Source: Solanum dulcamara (Eukaryota; Streptophyta; Magnoliopsida; Solanales; Solanaceae). From it: 64,000 nucleotides of DNA. The position numbers were made by a program, and so were the translations under genes. How positions within the stretch are numbered: position 1 is the stretch's first letter; every line of letters starts with the position of its first letter. The notes under the pieces were generated by a model. The model was given only the letters and a program-made list of their open reading frames with translations. It was not told the DNA's origin and did not search any database. Shown here in pieces: positions 23,794-35,189 of the stretch. The stretch covers positions 11,063,256 to 11,127,255 of the forward strand of contig NC_077248.1 in assembly GCF_947179165.1 (NCBI RefSeq). Reading direction: 5' to 3'.

Positions 23794-23928
23794 TGAACTT
23801 GCTTCGAAACTGAGGATGCTGAAAATTGACTGCGACTCAAACACCTTTCAAAGATGAGCACCTGCACTTCTCATTTTTTTTTCTTTCAGTACTTAACTGC
23901 TTGTTCCAGTTCTAGGAACTTACCAAAT

Positions 23929-23940
23929 GCTTTGATACCA
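23929..23940 (-). other. Primer binding site of copia 3
   Basis: The minus strand reads TGGTATCAAAGC right after the 5' LTR, complementary to the 3' end of plant initiator methionine tRNA, which primes copia reverse transcription. Confidence 0.85.
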
Positions 23941-24282
23941 TGATAACTTCAGTGATGGAGTCTTGTTAGACGACTATATGAATCAAGACGAGTTAGACGA
24001 GAAGAAAAAATGGAAGTTGAAGTAAAGAAGCTGCAGATGCAGCAGAAGAAGAAGAAGCAGAGGAGATGTTGCAGAGAAGAAGAGAGAAAGAGAGAAGATC
24101 ACATTGCTATCAATAGTCACATTGTGCAGATACACTCTCACCTTTCATGTGGTGTGAGTGAGTTGCATTTATAGAGTTTGAGTAGTTAGTTACAAGTCAC
24201 TATCAACCTACAACTAACATGTAACAAACTTCAACTAACTTCTAACAAATTATTAACCATGGTAGCTTGCACATGGTTAATA
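23941..24282 (-). repeat. 5' LTR of copia element 3
   Basis: 342 bp, nearly identical to 18,952-19,293. Its outer end reads TTAATA instead of TTAACA, a single change of the terminal dinucleotide. On the minus strand this LTR would hold the element's promoter. Confidence 0.95.
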
Positions 24283-25150
24283 GAGGCCCACATATGACAC
24301 ATTTGGTTATAAAAGTCTTGGACAATGACTCCATATAAAATATGTATGAACAAAAATTGTGAAGACATCTTCAATGTCATTGGTTCAAAAATCATACATA
24401 TAAGTAAGTAGAAAAGGGGGCAAACAGTTGGATTAGTTCATAACAAAAAAAGTAAATACGTGGAATATAAGGTGTCGCTTCTAGTAACCGCTGCTCAATA
24501 ACCAGATGAATATAGTAATACATTGAGCAAGTAATGACATCCTCAGAAAATCACTTGATTTGTCTTAACATTTGGTAATTGATGTAATTTCTTTAACCAC
24601 ATTTATTGATATTTGATCATTAAAGAGATCGATGTCATTAATGATAACATATACTTCTAATAAATGTGTGATGGTGGAGATCAGATGCAATATCAGATCA
24701 CGTCACAAAAGTGTGCAAATTTAAAGAAACTCAAAAACATTTACAAGCACTACTAATAAAAACAGAAAGTGAGGGGAGACCAATTTTATTAGATTACAAT
24801 AAAACAAGCAAGGAGGAGTGTTGAATGTTGCATCTATTATGGCTACATCTTTTCTATCTTGTCGTGTGTATCTCACTCCAAAAATCCCAACATATATAAT
24901 TAATCAAAATATGTTGTTATGAGATTATTATTTTCTCATAGAAAGGATGAAATATATCTAAATTTACTATTAATTGTTGATCATTTGGAAGATTCAATAA
25001 TTCTTTTCTAGTCCCGAAAAGCACGAATACTTGTTAAGAAATAAACCTCGCCTCTAAGCTAATAAAAGAAATACAATATACATATCTTATATATAAGCTT
25101 TTATCACCTAATCATATAGAATATTCTTATTAGAATTTGTAACTCATATG
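24283..25150. other. Intergenic AT-rich DNA
   Basis: No gene or recognisable repeat is seen. The first bases restore the DNA that lay left of 18,952 before copia 3 inserted. Confidence 0.5.
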
Positions 25151-26501
25151 TGTTGGATATATATTACTAACCATGGAATATATACTATTAACCATGAGTT
25201 TTGATATAGTATTTATTATAGAACAATTGTTTATTCAATTTTAATAAAAGTTTTAATAGATTATATATTCGTTTATGTGTTCGTTTTCTTATATAATAGA
25301 TGATTTAGTGTATAGAATTTTATCTTATACACACAAGATTAAATCATCAGTTCTTATAAGTATAACGTATTTTTGTTTACAATCTAAGATGAAAATTGGA
25401 CAAGTCATCGGTATGATTGTAGCACAAGATTATATATAATTTATCTTGATTATGGAGCGGTGTAGTTTCAACTTCTTGTGCTAGTGCATTTTGTATGTAT
25501 TGAACGGGACCGAATAGAGATAGTTGTTTTAGACTGACTGACAAAAATATATTCTCTAAACTGTTAAATGTACTTATATTCTTAATCTTGATATAACTAT
25601 TATGATCTGTATATATTAATTATTGTTTTGATTTATTAAAAGGTGAGATTCTGAGATGGGTCAATATGCCTGATAGATTGGATGATAATAATATATATTA
25701 GTGAAATAATAAGTTAGTTGATGAAATTCATGTCTCGATATAGAGATTGATGATATAACTTTTTGAGAAGCTTATAAGTTTTCATTGTGTCAAACCTTGC
25801 AAGTGGATTTATGAATCTGACACATGAAATAAGTTAAGTAGTGCTCCAAAGGAAATTAATCATTGAATTAAATTTGTTAGTAATTTAATTTATTGATTAG
25901 TATATGTAATCTTAACATGGGGAATTACAAAAGTGCTTAATGGGGAATTTCGAAATATAAATGGAGGAGTGCAATTACGAATTTCTAGTGGAATGATTTG
26001 TAATTTATTATGGTAAGAATAATTCAAATTAATAATTTTGAATTAATTATTTCCATAATAAGGAGCCTCAGTAATTAATTTTGTGGTCCCTACAGTGTCC
26101 ATATTTAACTAGAACTCAAAATCCTATTTTCTTCTCCTTTTTGGACTGGAAAAAGGTCCCTATAAATATGGGTTCTCCTAACCTATGATAGAGGTAGGGT
26201 TTTCTATACGATACTTGCCCACCCAAGTGTTGAGAGAGTTCGGTTGTGGATCACTGTAGAAGACCGCAGACTGCACTCTAACTTGTGGATTCAATTGAAG
26301 GTATCTGTTCACGCTTCAAGAGGTATTTATGAAATTAAATTTCAGAAAGTTTATGTGTTCTAGCATGATAGTACGTGTTCTAGCATAAATATATGTGGTA
26401 TCAATTATTCGTGCAAGTAGTATAATTCTAGTATACTTCTGTGCATATAGTTTTTCAATAATATGATCATTTAATCTATTATGTTTTTCATCTGGTGTGC
26501 A
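25151..26501 (+). mobile_element. Probable copia-type solo LTR upstream of the PYL gene
   Basis: The segment starts TGTTGGATATATATTAC, a common copia LTR start. It contains a strong TATA region (CCCTATAAATATGGGTTCTCC split over 26,158-26,178) followed by a leader-like stretch, and may end at GGTGTGCA near 26,501. Flanking bases ATATG and ATATT match in four of five positions. There is no internal coding region. Start and strand are fairly clear; the right end is uncertain. Confidence 0.45.
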
Positions 26502-26810
26502 ATATTTATAATAGAGCTTGACTAATTCGAATTCGCATTGCGTAGAGCCCTATTTGAATGAGATGGGGGAACAATCCTTACCAAGGATTTTTTCACACTC
26601 AGAACTTTCAAACCTGAAACTTGTAGTTAAGGAAAGACCAACCTCATCCCCTACACTATAACTTGATCAATTATTTAATTTGGTACATGTAAGTAATTAT
26701 TTCAGTTGGTAAACTCCCAAAAGAAAAGTAGAAATTGAATAAACAAAAAAGGAAATAGAGGGGGGAAAAGTAAAGAAGAATATCTTTCAAGGTTAGGGTT
26801 GTTTTGGTAA

Positions 26811-26960
26811 GTTGACTAGAGGCAACTAGCTTCGTATTTTTATCATCATCACATGAAACCTATTGCCTCTTCTTCCTTTCAAAGTCCAATCTCTCTCTCT
26901 CTCCCCTCTATATATTTCTATACAAAACTATATCATTCACAAGTAAAAACACAACAAAAA
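26811..26960 (+). promoter_or_regulatory. PYL gene core promoter
   Basis: A CT-repeat (26,891-26,906) sits just before CCCTCTATATATTTC, a good TATA box at about 26,907-26,920, followed by a leader of about 115 bases rich in AAAAC and CATC. A TTGACT element (W-box-like) lies near 26,813. Transcription start is estimated near 26,940. Confidence 0.6.
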
Positions 26961-27057
26961 CTCTCATCAAAACCATTATTTTTGCTACCACTATAGTTTG
27001 TAAATTGATTCTCCTTTCTCAAATCTCTCCAAAAATATATACATATATACCCAAAAA

Positions 27058-27693
27058 ATGATTCCAAATCCTCAAAAATCATCTATTTTACTCCAAAGAA
27101 TCAATTCCAACAATACTTCTAATTGCAAACAACCACCTCACCAATCACTACAGCGCCTCACACCAATACCATGCACCGCGCAAGTACCAGATTCCGTCGT
27201 CAAATACCACGCGCATCTAGTGGGACCCAATCAGTGCTGCTCCGCCGCGATCCAGCGGATCTCAGCCCCGGTATCCACCTTATGGTCCGTCGTCCGTCGA
27301 TTCGACAACCCTCAAGCGTACAAACACTTTGTCAAGAGCTGCCATCTCATCGACGGCGACGGTAACATAGGCACTCTTCGTGAAGTCCGAGTTATCTCCG
27401 GCCTGCCAGCTGTTAACAGCACGGAGAGACTGGAAATACTTGACGAAGAGCGTCACGTTATTAGTTTTAGCGTAGTCGGTGGAGACCACCGACTCGCGAA
27501 TTATAAGTCCGTTACTACTTTACACTCTGAGCCTTTAGGGAATGGGACGATCGTTGTGGAATCGTACGTTGTAGATGTACCAAAGGGGAATACTAGAGAT
27601 GAAACGTGTGTTTTTGTTGATACTATTGTGAAATGTAATCTTCAATCGTTAAAGCAAATTGTGGAGAATTCGAGTAGACGAAAGGCTCTGTGA
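27058..27693 (+). CDS. PYL-type abscisic acid receptor (PYR/PYL/RCAR), intronless
   Basis: The 211-residue protein is a START/Bet v 1-fold ABA receptor. When it binds abscisic acid in the cytosol or nucleus it inhibits clade A PP2C phosphatases and so releases SnRK2 kinases. Signature parts are all present: the ABA-carboxylate lysine in HFVKSC (K93), the gate SGLPA (114-118), the glutamate in STERL (E123), the latch GGDHRL (141-146) with NYKSV after it, and VVESYVVDVP (E168). The basic and Ser/Pro-rich N-terminus (1-45), the lack of introns and the lack of a dimer-type N-terminus fit the PYL4/5/6 subgroup. The start is the first ATG after a stop-free leader; the C-terminus ends SSRRKAL. No damage is seen. 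GC content is clearly higher than in the flanking DNA, as usual for this subfamily. A probable LTR ends about 0.55 kb upstream. Confidence 0.95.
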   Translation: MIPNPQKSSILLQRINSNNTSNCKQPPHQSLQRLTPIPCTAQVPDSVVKYHAHLVGPNQCCSAAIQRISAPVSTLWSVVRRFDNPQAYKHFVKSCHLIDGDGNIGTLREVRVISGLPAVNSTERLEILDEERHVISFSVVGGDHRLANYKSVTTLHSEPLGNGTIVVESYVVDVPKGNTRDETCVFVDTIVKCNLQSLKQIVENSSRRKAL

Positions 27694-28687
27694 AATTAAT
27701 TGAGGTCCGTCAATGATATTTGTGATCGATATTATGTATCAATGTTGTATTTTTTAAGGGTATGATGATTTGAAGAATCGTTGTGCACCTTTTAGCTAAT
27801 GTTGTTCATCACTTGTTGAAGATAAATTCATGGTTAGAAACTTGTTTTGCTGAATTAATTTGTTTCTATGGTTGTTTTTTTTCCTTCTTTCTTTTTTATT
27901 AATTGATAGGTCCTTTACTTTAATTTTGATAATCTCCATAATTTTAATTCATAATCTCGATAAGTCTAAGGAAGGATACATTATCAAAAGATTATTAATA
28001 TTGAAATGAAATACTAATAGGAGGATATATTGCTTAGCAATGCCCTAATTATTAATAAAACCCTTTTAATGTATGTATATGATTCAAATTATAAGAATGA
28101 AGACGAGGTTAAACGGTTCTGATTTTGGCTTGATAGTTTTAATAATAAATTTAACAATGTAATTAAGCGGTAAATATTACGTGGGATTAAGAAAATGAAT
28201 GAATAGAGAAAAGCTTGAGTAAAATGCAGAGAAGCAATTAAATTAAGTTAATGACAGGTTTCCATAATGGATAACATCAACTATAATATTATATATAGAC
28301 CCTTAATTTTCATTTGTTACTTTAATTCTTTTATTTATTCATAGGTTTAAGCTAATCACAGTGCTTTACTGGCCTGAAATTTATTAATGTTCATTAACTA
28401 GATACTCCCTCCATGGAGTAATATACATGGATTAAGGATAGTAATTATAACTATATAAACCCTCAAGGCACAACAACAATATCGATCAGACATTATTTTC
28501 TTAAAATCATTTCTCCTTTAATTTATCGTCAAATTATTTGATTTGTTTTTTTTTGTCGTGAATTAAGCAAGGTAGAAATGATAAAAACATGTACCCCATA
28601 TTACAAGTTATTACTCTTTATATTACCCCCTTAAATTTTTTTCATGAGTTAATCGACCATATATAATGGACTTGGAAAAATAAATAC

Positions 28688-28732
<45 letters not shown>

Positions 28733-29338
28733 GTACGTAAATGTGGAACGCAGAAATTGTCCATTTGAAGCATATATATATATGTACATGGTATGGAATT
28801 TTTTGACGTTTTAGAAATGAAAAAGAAATTCAAACCATGAATTAAATATAATGTATAAATATATATATATATGCACTCGAAGTCGGAGAGAGTACATATA
28901 TAAAAATTAGAACTAATATAGTATATGGTTAGTAGGGAGACAAGTTGATGAGAATAAAACAGGCAAGTTGGAGGGGACTTTAGGGAAGGAGAGGCCAATT
29001 AGGTGACATATATAAATATATATATATCAATCAATAAAAGAAAAAAGAGCAAGTTGCAAAATATTCAATTGTCATATCAGAATTGTTTACGTACGTACTG
29101 TTTGAAGTTAGGAAAAAAGTAAAAGGGACAGAGAGATAGATGCAAGTTGTTGCTCATATTTCTAATTATCTTCTGGCAATTTTGAATTGATATATGCAAG
29201 TTGCATATGCAAGTTGATGTACTATTTTTAATTCATGATCCCCGTGCACCTTTTTGTCCACTTATTATAATCAATGTCTTCACGCCACTTTCATCACCCC
29301 ATAAAATCTACTACTCATTTTTCTTAACTAATATTTAA
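27694..29338. other. 3' flank of PYL and AT-rich intergenic DNA
   Basis: The first 200 bases hold the likely 3' UTR, with TTTGTAT and T-rich polyadenylation-type sequence. The rest has no recognisable gene. It contains a long TA microsatellite (28,691-28,730) and shorter ATATAT runs; open frames here are translated microsatellite. Confidence 0.6.
28691..28730. repeat. (TA)n microsatellite
   Basis: An uninterrupted run of about 20 TA units. It is likely polymorphic. Confidence 0.95.
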
Positions 29339-29340
29339 TA

Positions 29341-29649
29341 CTTCCGTTTCAAAATAGATGAACTATCAAGGCAATGCACACTTATTAATAAACAAATTTA
29401 GGATATAAATTAAACGCTATTTTTCACTTATGTCATTTTAGTTAGTCTTAAATTATTCTTGAAAATATAAATAATTTAAAGTAAAATCATAAATATATAC
29501 AAGTAGCTCTCTTGAAATTATTACCTAAAAATGTAAATGAGAGGCAAAAATGAAAGAAATTTCCAATACTCTATTAAACTTTGAATAATTCAATTATTTT
29601 GAAATATGAAAAAAGATCCAACAATTCACTTATTTTGAAATGGAAGGGG
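29341..29649. mobile_element. Stowaway-like MITE
   Basis: TA on both sides. The left end CTTCCGTTTCAAAATAGATG and the right end ACTTATTTTGAAATGGAAGG are inverted repeats. It is non-coding. Confidence 0.8.
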
Positions 29650-29654
29650 TATTA

Positions 29655-30181
29655 CTCCTTTCGTCTCAAATTATCTATCGTATTTCTCTTTTATACTATT
29701 TTAAAAAAAATATTAATTATGAGAGATTTTTTACTATTTAATCTTCATTTATGTTTTAAGATATAATCTTACTTTATTAATGTGTTTGTAGTTTCAAAAA
29801 AAAAAAAAATACACCATCCGTTCATTTTTAGTTGTCATAACAAGGTTCGGCACAACCCTTAAGGAAAAATTAATTAGATGTATTGTTTGACTAATATATT
29901 TTTTATTAATTATTTAATTTTTATCTATATATATATGTCTCTTGATTCTAGAATAATTAATGCTAAAGGCAAAATTGAAAAAAACAATTAATTCTCTCAT
30001 GATTATTTAAATTAAAAACTATTTTGGAATAAGTATTTTTAGTATAAATGACAACTAAAAAGGGACAGAGGGAGTACTATGGTAAGGATAAAATGAGAAC
30101 TTTTTTTCTCTTCAATTTCTAACACATTAGCAGAGATATCTATTTTTAAAAATCACGATAGATAATTTCAGACAAATAAAA
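29655..30181. mobile_element. MITE carrying a second MITE inside it
   Basis: The outer element begins CTCCTTTCGTCTCAAATTAT with CTATCG following, and its inverted counterpart CGATAGATAATTTCAGAC lies near 30,157-30,174. It abuts the previous MITE. The right tip is decayed. Bases 29,812-30,074 are a separate nested MITE. Confidence 0.65.
29812..30074. mobile_element. Nested Stowaway-like MITE
   Basis: TA at 29,810-29,811 and 30,075-30,076. Ends CACCATCCGTTCATTTTTAG and the inverted CTAAAAAGGGACAGAGGGAG. It lies inside the outer MITE, so it is the younger insertion. Confidence 0.8.
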
Positions 30182-30183
30182 TA

Positions 30184-30441
30184 CTTTTTTTATCTCAATT
30201 TATGTGACATTCTTTCCTTTCTGGCCAAAAGCAAAAATAATGACCTCTTTTCATATTTATTGTAACAATTCATATAACTTATAATTTTTTATTATATTTA
30301 TTTTTTAATGAGATAGTTTACAATAACATAAATATCGATGACTTATTTAAATCACAAGTTTCAAAACTTTTCTTTTTTATTCTTTAACTTATTTAGTATC
30401 AATCAAATATATATCTTCACATAGATTAAAACAGAGAGGAG
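30184..30441. mobile_element. Stowaway-like MITE
   Basis: TA on both sides. The left part has TATCTCAATTTATGTGACAT and TTTCCTTTCTGGCC, the right part CACATAGATTAAAACAGAGA with GGAG. This is the widespread family whose complete end reads CTCCCTCTGTCTCAATTTA. Confidence 0.75.
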
Positions 30442-30443
30442 TA

Positions 30444-31600
30444 CGTCTTCTCTTTTTTTCAAAAATAATTATACTATCATTCTTTCAAGAATTAAAATAT
30501 TTTCATGACCATTAGTTTTTAAATAATGTAGAGACTTTATCTTTAGAAGTCGCATTCTTTGTTATGAACGTCAGGAGTTGAGTTAAATTCGATATCATTG
30601 ATTCTATTGGAGGAAGGTCATCATAAAAGAAATTAAAATTTATTTTGTTAATTAAAAAGAAAATAATAAAATAAGCCCTTGCTCAAACCTAATATAATTT
30701 CCAAAGTTTACGTACGTTATAATTCGTCCATCTCATTTTGATTGAACATTTTTTGTTTATTAATTAGCTGGTTAATTGGATCAACTTTTAAATTCAATCT
30801 GATGGGATTGATTATTTTTTAATTTGAATTAAAGTGTAAATATTTTTAAAAATCACATGAAATATACCCCAAATTATGTTGCAATTACATCAACATGATG
30901 AAGAATACATTTTAATTACAATGTTAATTAGTCAGAGTTCACTAGGTCTTTCGTTTTAATTCTCAACTGATTATTTGAAGATCATAGGCGCTAACGACCA
31001 ATGAGAATTGTGATAAAATAGTAAGTATTATTTTATTCATAATTAAAAGTCTCGAATTCGAACTATGAACATGAAATCACCTTTGTTAAGAACAATATTT
31101 TAAAATATTTTGTTTTTTTTTAGCTAAAATAATCAGAAAAGAAGATGATGTTATCAGATAATTAAGAAGATGCATGCATATGGCATGTGAAAGTGACTTA
31201 ACAACTGCAACTGAGAATTGCCCCACATATTGGAGATTTATATAACCTTTTCCCCATTGATGTGCAATTCGAGTAAAACAGTGAAAGGAATAAGATACTC
31301 CCTCCCTCTATTTGGTTTGATTTCGAATATCAGAGTTAAACTAACGAATGTTTGATGTAAATTTGAGTATATAATTTTTATTTTTATTTTTTAAAAAAAT
31401 ACATATTCAGAAACTACACAAAGAATATTAAGAGTTATAATATTGTTTTTAACTATAATTGTACCGTAAAGAAATTGATTTTGGATCTAACTAAACATCA
31501 AAAATTAATTTATGAGGAAAAAATTACGTAAATACACAACTTATTTTACCATATTCTCTAAAATTTTCTATCATTTGAAAAAATTACAAAAATTTTTACT
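30444..31600. other. Intergenic AT-rich DNA
   Basis: I recognise no genes. A half MITE end (CTCCCTCCCTCTATTTGG) occurs near 31,295 without a matching partner. Confidence 0.5.
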
Positions 31601-31609
31601 ATCTCCTAT

Positions 31610-31760
31610 TCTCGGATACATCACTTTACGTGATGTATCGGGACGTCGGATATATCACTTTACGTGATGTATTGAGACGTCGGATATATCACTTTACGAA
31701 ATACATGGATCGAATATATCATTTTACGTGATGTATCAGAATGTTTTGAGATGTATCCGA
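31610..31760. repeat. Short palindrome array, first cluster
   Basis: Repeats of the imperfect palindrome GATACATCAC-TTTAC-GTGATGTATC, separated by GGACGTCGGAT-type spacers. Arms of about 10 bases pair around a 5-base loop. Copies decay towards the right. Confidence 0.75.
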
Positions 31761-31960
31761 ATTTCACTAAATTTAAGAAATTTTTGTAATTTGAAAAAAG
31801 ACTAAGGATGAGATGTAATTAACTCTTAACACTATAAAATTTGTGTAATCTTTCCAATGATATTCAAGTCCATATGAGAAGATTAACCCATCTGATTAAC
31901 TATTTGTACGAGACCTATGTCTTGTTTTCCTTGTTTCTCCTCTCTTGTTCTTCTTTCTTA

Positions 31961-32089
31961 AGCCGAGGGTCTTTCGAAAATAGTCGTTCTATCTTTCAAG
32001 GTGGGGGTTAGGTTTGCGTACACTCTACCCTCCCCCAGACCCCACATGGGGGGACTATACTGGACTTCTTCTTGTTGTTGTTGTTGTAG
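31961..32089 (+). mobile_element. SINE / LINE-tail copy with TTG repeat
   Basis: From AGCCGAGGGTC through TTTGCGTACACTCTACCC and CCCAGACCCCACAT to a TTGTTGTTGTTG tail. It is the plus-strand counterpart of the copy at 645-775. Open frames at 32,001-32,264 are this element translated. Confidence 0.8.
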
Positions 32090-32168
32090 TATTAACTATC
32101 TGTACGAGACTTTTGTATTTTTTAACGAATTTCCATTTATTATTCAAAAAACCGAGTACAAAAGGGAG

Positions 32169-32184
32169 AGGGGGGGGGGGGGGA
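32169..32184. repeat. Poly-G run
   Basis: A run of about 16 G's in purine-rich sequence. Its length may be unstable or a sequencing weak spot. Confidence 0.85.
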
Positions 32185-33112
32185 GGGGTATGGGATTACC
32201 TCCCAAACACAAAATGAATTATCCAAAAGACAATTCCTTTACAAATGAGAAGAAAGAAAGATGACGACGATCATAATAATTAACAATTTAAATATTTAAT
32301 AACTATTTAAATAATAATTTAAACAAATAAATTGAAATACGATTTTATCTTTTTATAGTTGTTGACCAAGTAATAATAAAATGGAAGGAAGGAATCAAAT
32401 TTATCCCTTTAGGGAAAAACAAAAGAAAAGAAAAAGAAAGAGTACCCGAAGAACGTCAATGTCAATATTGTGAGGTCATTCATATTCACAATTAGCTAAC
32501 GGTAAGTTTTGTAATGGAAAAATAGTTATTATTATGAAATTTTAAATTTTATAAATATAATATAATCATAATATCTAAAATTATACTTGATCGAGTATTT
32601 ATTGAACATTATATTTCAGTATTCTCGCATATATTATTTATGATATTATCCCAAATATGTTAACAATATAATATCCTAAAATTTGGGACAGAAAAGCGTG
32701 CAGTGAACATTATTTCTTGTGTGTGAATATGTCACGTGCATGCCCATGTGTGGGCCCGACTTTTTCACATTTGCTTTCTCCAATTGGGGCATAATTATAT
32801 TCGTGACAGTTGGGGCTTTCAACTTTCTTATTTTAGAATCACAAACATTTCCCTTTTAATTTGAAAAAATTACCTAAATACAAAATGGGAAACTTACATA
32901 AATATATAATATTAAAAAAATATTTATCATCTATAGCAATAAAAAAAAAATTACTGAACATTTATAATATAGTTTTAATACATATTGTAGAGAACTATTT
33001 ATAAAACATATATAATATAAGTTTTATAGATGGATAATACATTTATCATATACTTTAATAGACTTATAATACATTATGTCGGTTTTTTACTATACAAACA
33101 TAATATATATTT

Positions 33113-34164
33113 TAAAACACTTATAATACATTTATATTGTATGCATAATTCACTTTTAATACAAGTGTAGATTTATCATAATATTGCTATATATTGCTAT
33201 AAACAGTAATAAATAAAAAATATCGCTAAAATCAGTAATTAATTTTTAAAAAACACTCAATCAAGTAATTTTTCCATACAAAATTTATTTTATTATATTA
33301 TTTTAAAAAATTATCATTTGAAAAAATTACAAAAATCTTTACTCTTTTTTATTTTCTAATATACGTTATGTATCGATTGAATAAATCACTTTACGTGATG
33401 TATCAGGACTTTGGATTATATCATTTTACGCAATATATCAGTCGGATGCATTATTTATGTGATGTATCAGAACATCGGATACATCACTTTACGCGATAAT
33501 CAGTCGGATACATCACTTTACGTGATGTATCAGAACGTACGTAAGTAATGTATCTAGATTCCACCAAAAAGAAGAAATTTCAGGTAATTTTTAAAAGAAT
33601 AGAACAAAGTGTAATTGAGAAAAATCACTATGAAATTTAAAACACATATAATACATTTATATTGTATGCATAATTCACTTTTAATACAAGTGTAGATTTA
33701 TCATAATATTGCTATGTATTGCTATAAACAGTAATAAATAAAAAATATCGCTAAAATCAGTAATTAATTTTTAAAAAGCATTCAATCAAGTAATTTTTCC
33801 ATACAAAATTTATTTTATTATATTATTTTAAAAAATTATCATTTGAAAAAATTACAAAAATCTTTACTCTTTTTTATTTTCTAATATACGTTATGTATCG
33901 ATTGAATAAATCACTTTACGTGATGTATCAGGACTTTGGATTATATCATTTTACACAATATATCAGTCAGATGCATTATTTATGTGATGTATCAGAACGT
34001 CGAATACATCACTTTACGCGATAAATCAGTCGGATACATCACTTTACGTGATGTATCAGAACGTATGTAAGTAATGTATCTAGATTCCACCAAAAAGAAG
34101 AAATTTCAGGTGATTTTTAAAAGAATAGAACAAAGTGTAATTGAGAAAAATCACTATGAAATTT
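33113..34164. repeat. 525-bp tandem duplication containing palindrome arrays
   Basis: Two copies (about 33,113-33,638 and 33,639-34,164) are near identical with few substitutions and a one-base indel (GATAATCAG versus GATAAATCAG). Each holds five or six copies of the ATCACTTTACGTGATGTATC palindrome family also seen at 31,610. Each ends with AAATCACTATGAAATTTA. The high identity implies a fairly recent duplication. Confidence 0.85.
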
Positions 34165-34361
34165 AGGTAAAATTTACTTTAATTTGTTATGGTTCCTTCT
34201 TCCTTTAAGAATCTCTCCTCATTTGGATTTAAATGATTAGCACAAAAGAGAGAACATTATTGGCATAACATAAAAATGATTTATTGATTTTCATCAAAAC
34301 AACAAGTCCATTTATTTTCTCAGTTTTCAAATATATATACACACATTATGTTTATATTGTA

Positions 34362-34598
34362 CGCCGTCCATTTTTATTTGTTAGTTTTACTTCACAAGAA
34401 TTAATTTGATTAATTTTTGAAATTAAATTAAATTAATTCAATATTTTAAGTTTAGATGTTCAAAAATTACTATAAACTGCAATCGTTATCATATTAATTA
34501 ATACAATAAAAAATATATATCTTAAAATGTTGGTCAATATGAATATAATTTTAACTTTCGAGAAGTGAAACGTGACAGGTAAAAATGAACAAAGACAG
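34362..34598. mobile_element. Stowaway-like MITE
   Basis: TA on both sides; left end CGCCGTCCATTTTTATTTGT, right end inverted: ACAGGTAAAAATGAACAAAG. It is non-coding, and related to the nested one at 29,812. Confidence 0.7.
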
Positions 34599-34599
34599 T

Positions 34600-35189
34600 A
34601 TTAATGAACTTATTAATCCTTTGTAGCACACGTTTGCACATGTTATATGAAACTGATAATATATATAGTAATTAAATTACGTTTAATTTTTTAGCCCTTG
34701 TGTTTACTTAAGTTTCGTTGTGATTTCTCCAATGTTATGCTATCAACACCTTAAATTAAGTATTCTCCCTCATTTCACTTTGACAATAAATCCATTTCTT
34801 TGAACAATGTAAGTCTACTTTCTATGAATGATTAATTTTTACTCAATTATTGAAAGGGTCTTTTATACATGCTAATCTATTTCTTCTTCTTTTTTGTTGT
34901 TAAACCCCCTCTGGTTCTATCTTGGATTCTTCCTCTGTGCTCTAACATCATCGATTCTGTTGGATCCAGCTACTAAAAGGGACAAGAAAAAGTTCATACA
35001 CATGGAAAGAAGGCTAAACTACTGCTGATACACATTGATATATCACAATTGTTTTCTCTCTATTCATTTACTAATTTTATCCTCTTTGTTTATTGTATGA
35101 ACCATCGTCTAAGTCCAATATGGACCTTCTCCATTATTTGCATTTTGACATTGAGCCACGGAGGCCCAAATACCCTCTTTTTCAAGTCA
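34600..35189. other. Intergenic AT-rich DNA
   Basis: No gene recognised; an isolated MITE-like half end (TTCTCCCTCATTTCACTTTG) is near 34,763. Confidence 0.45.

Larger units (their letters stand above)
18952..24282 (-). mobile_element. Ty1/copia retrotransposon 3, structurally complete, recent
   Basis: A 5,331-bp element with 342-bp LTRs that differ at only five positions by my reading. Both sides carry GAGGC (18,947-18,951 and 24,283-24,287), an exact target-site duplication. The minus strand reads gag, protease, integrase, RT, RNase H in copia order in essentially one continuous frame interrupted by point stops and one frameshift. The primer binding site TGGTATCAAAGC lies immediately inside the 5' LTR at 23,940. 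Few LTR differences mean a geologically recent insertion, yet the protein is disabled. Confidence 0.95.

Noticed and set aside
27123..27489. Overlapping frames inside the PYL gene
   Set aside because: The PYL frame explains every conserved receptor motif; the others are GC-rich shadows.
28642..28998. 118-residue open frame with alternating Tyr/Ile
   Set aside because: It is a translated TA microsatellite.
32001..32264. Cys/Val-rich and Gly-rich open frames
   Set aside because: They are the translated TTG tail of a SINE copy and a poly-G run.
33360..34080. Regularly spaced palindromes that could suggest a CRISPR array
   Set aside because: The window is clearly plant nuclear DNA, spacers are repeats themselves, and there are no cas genes.
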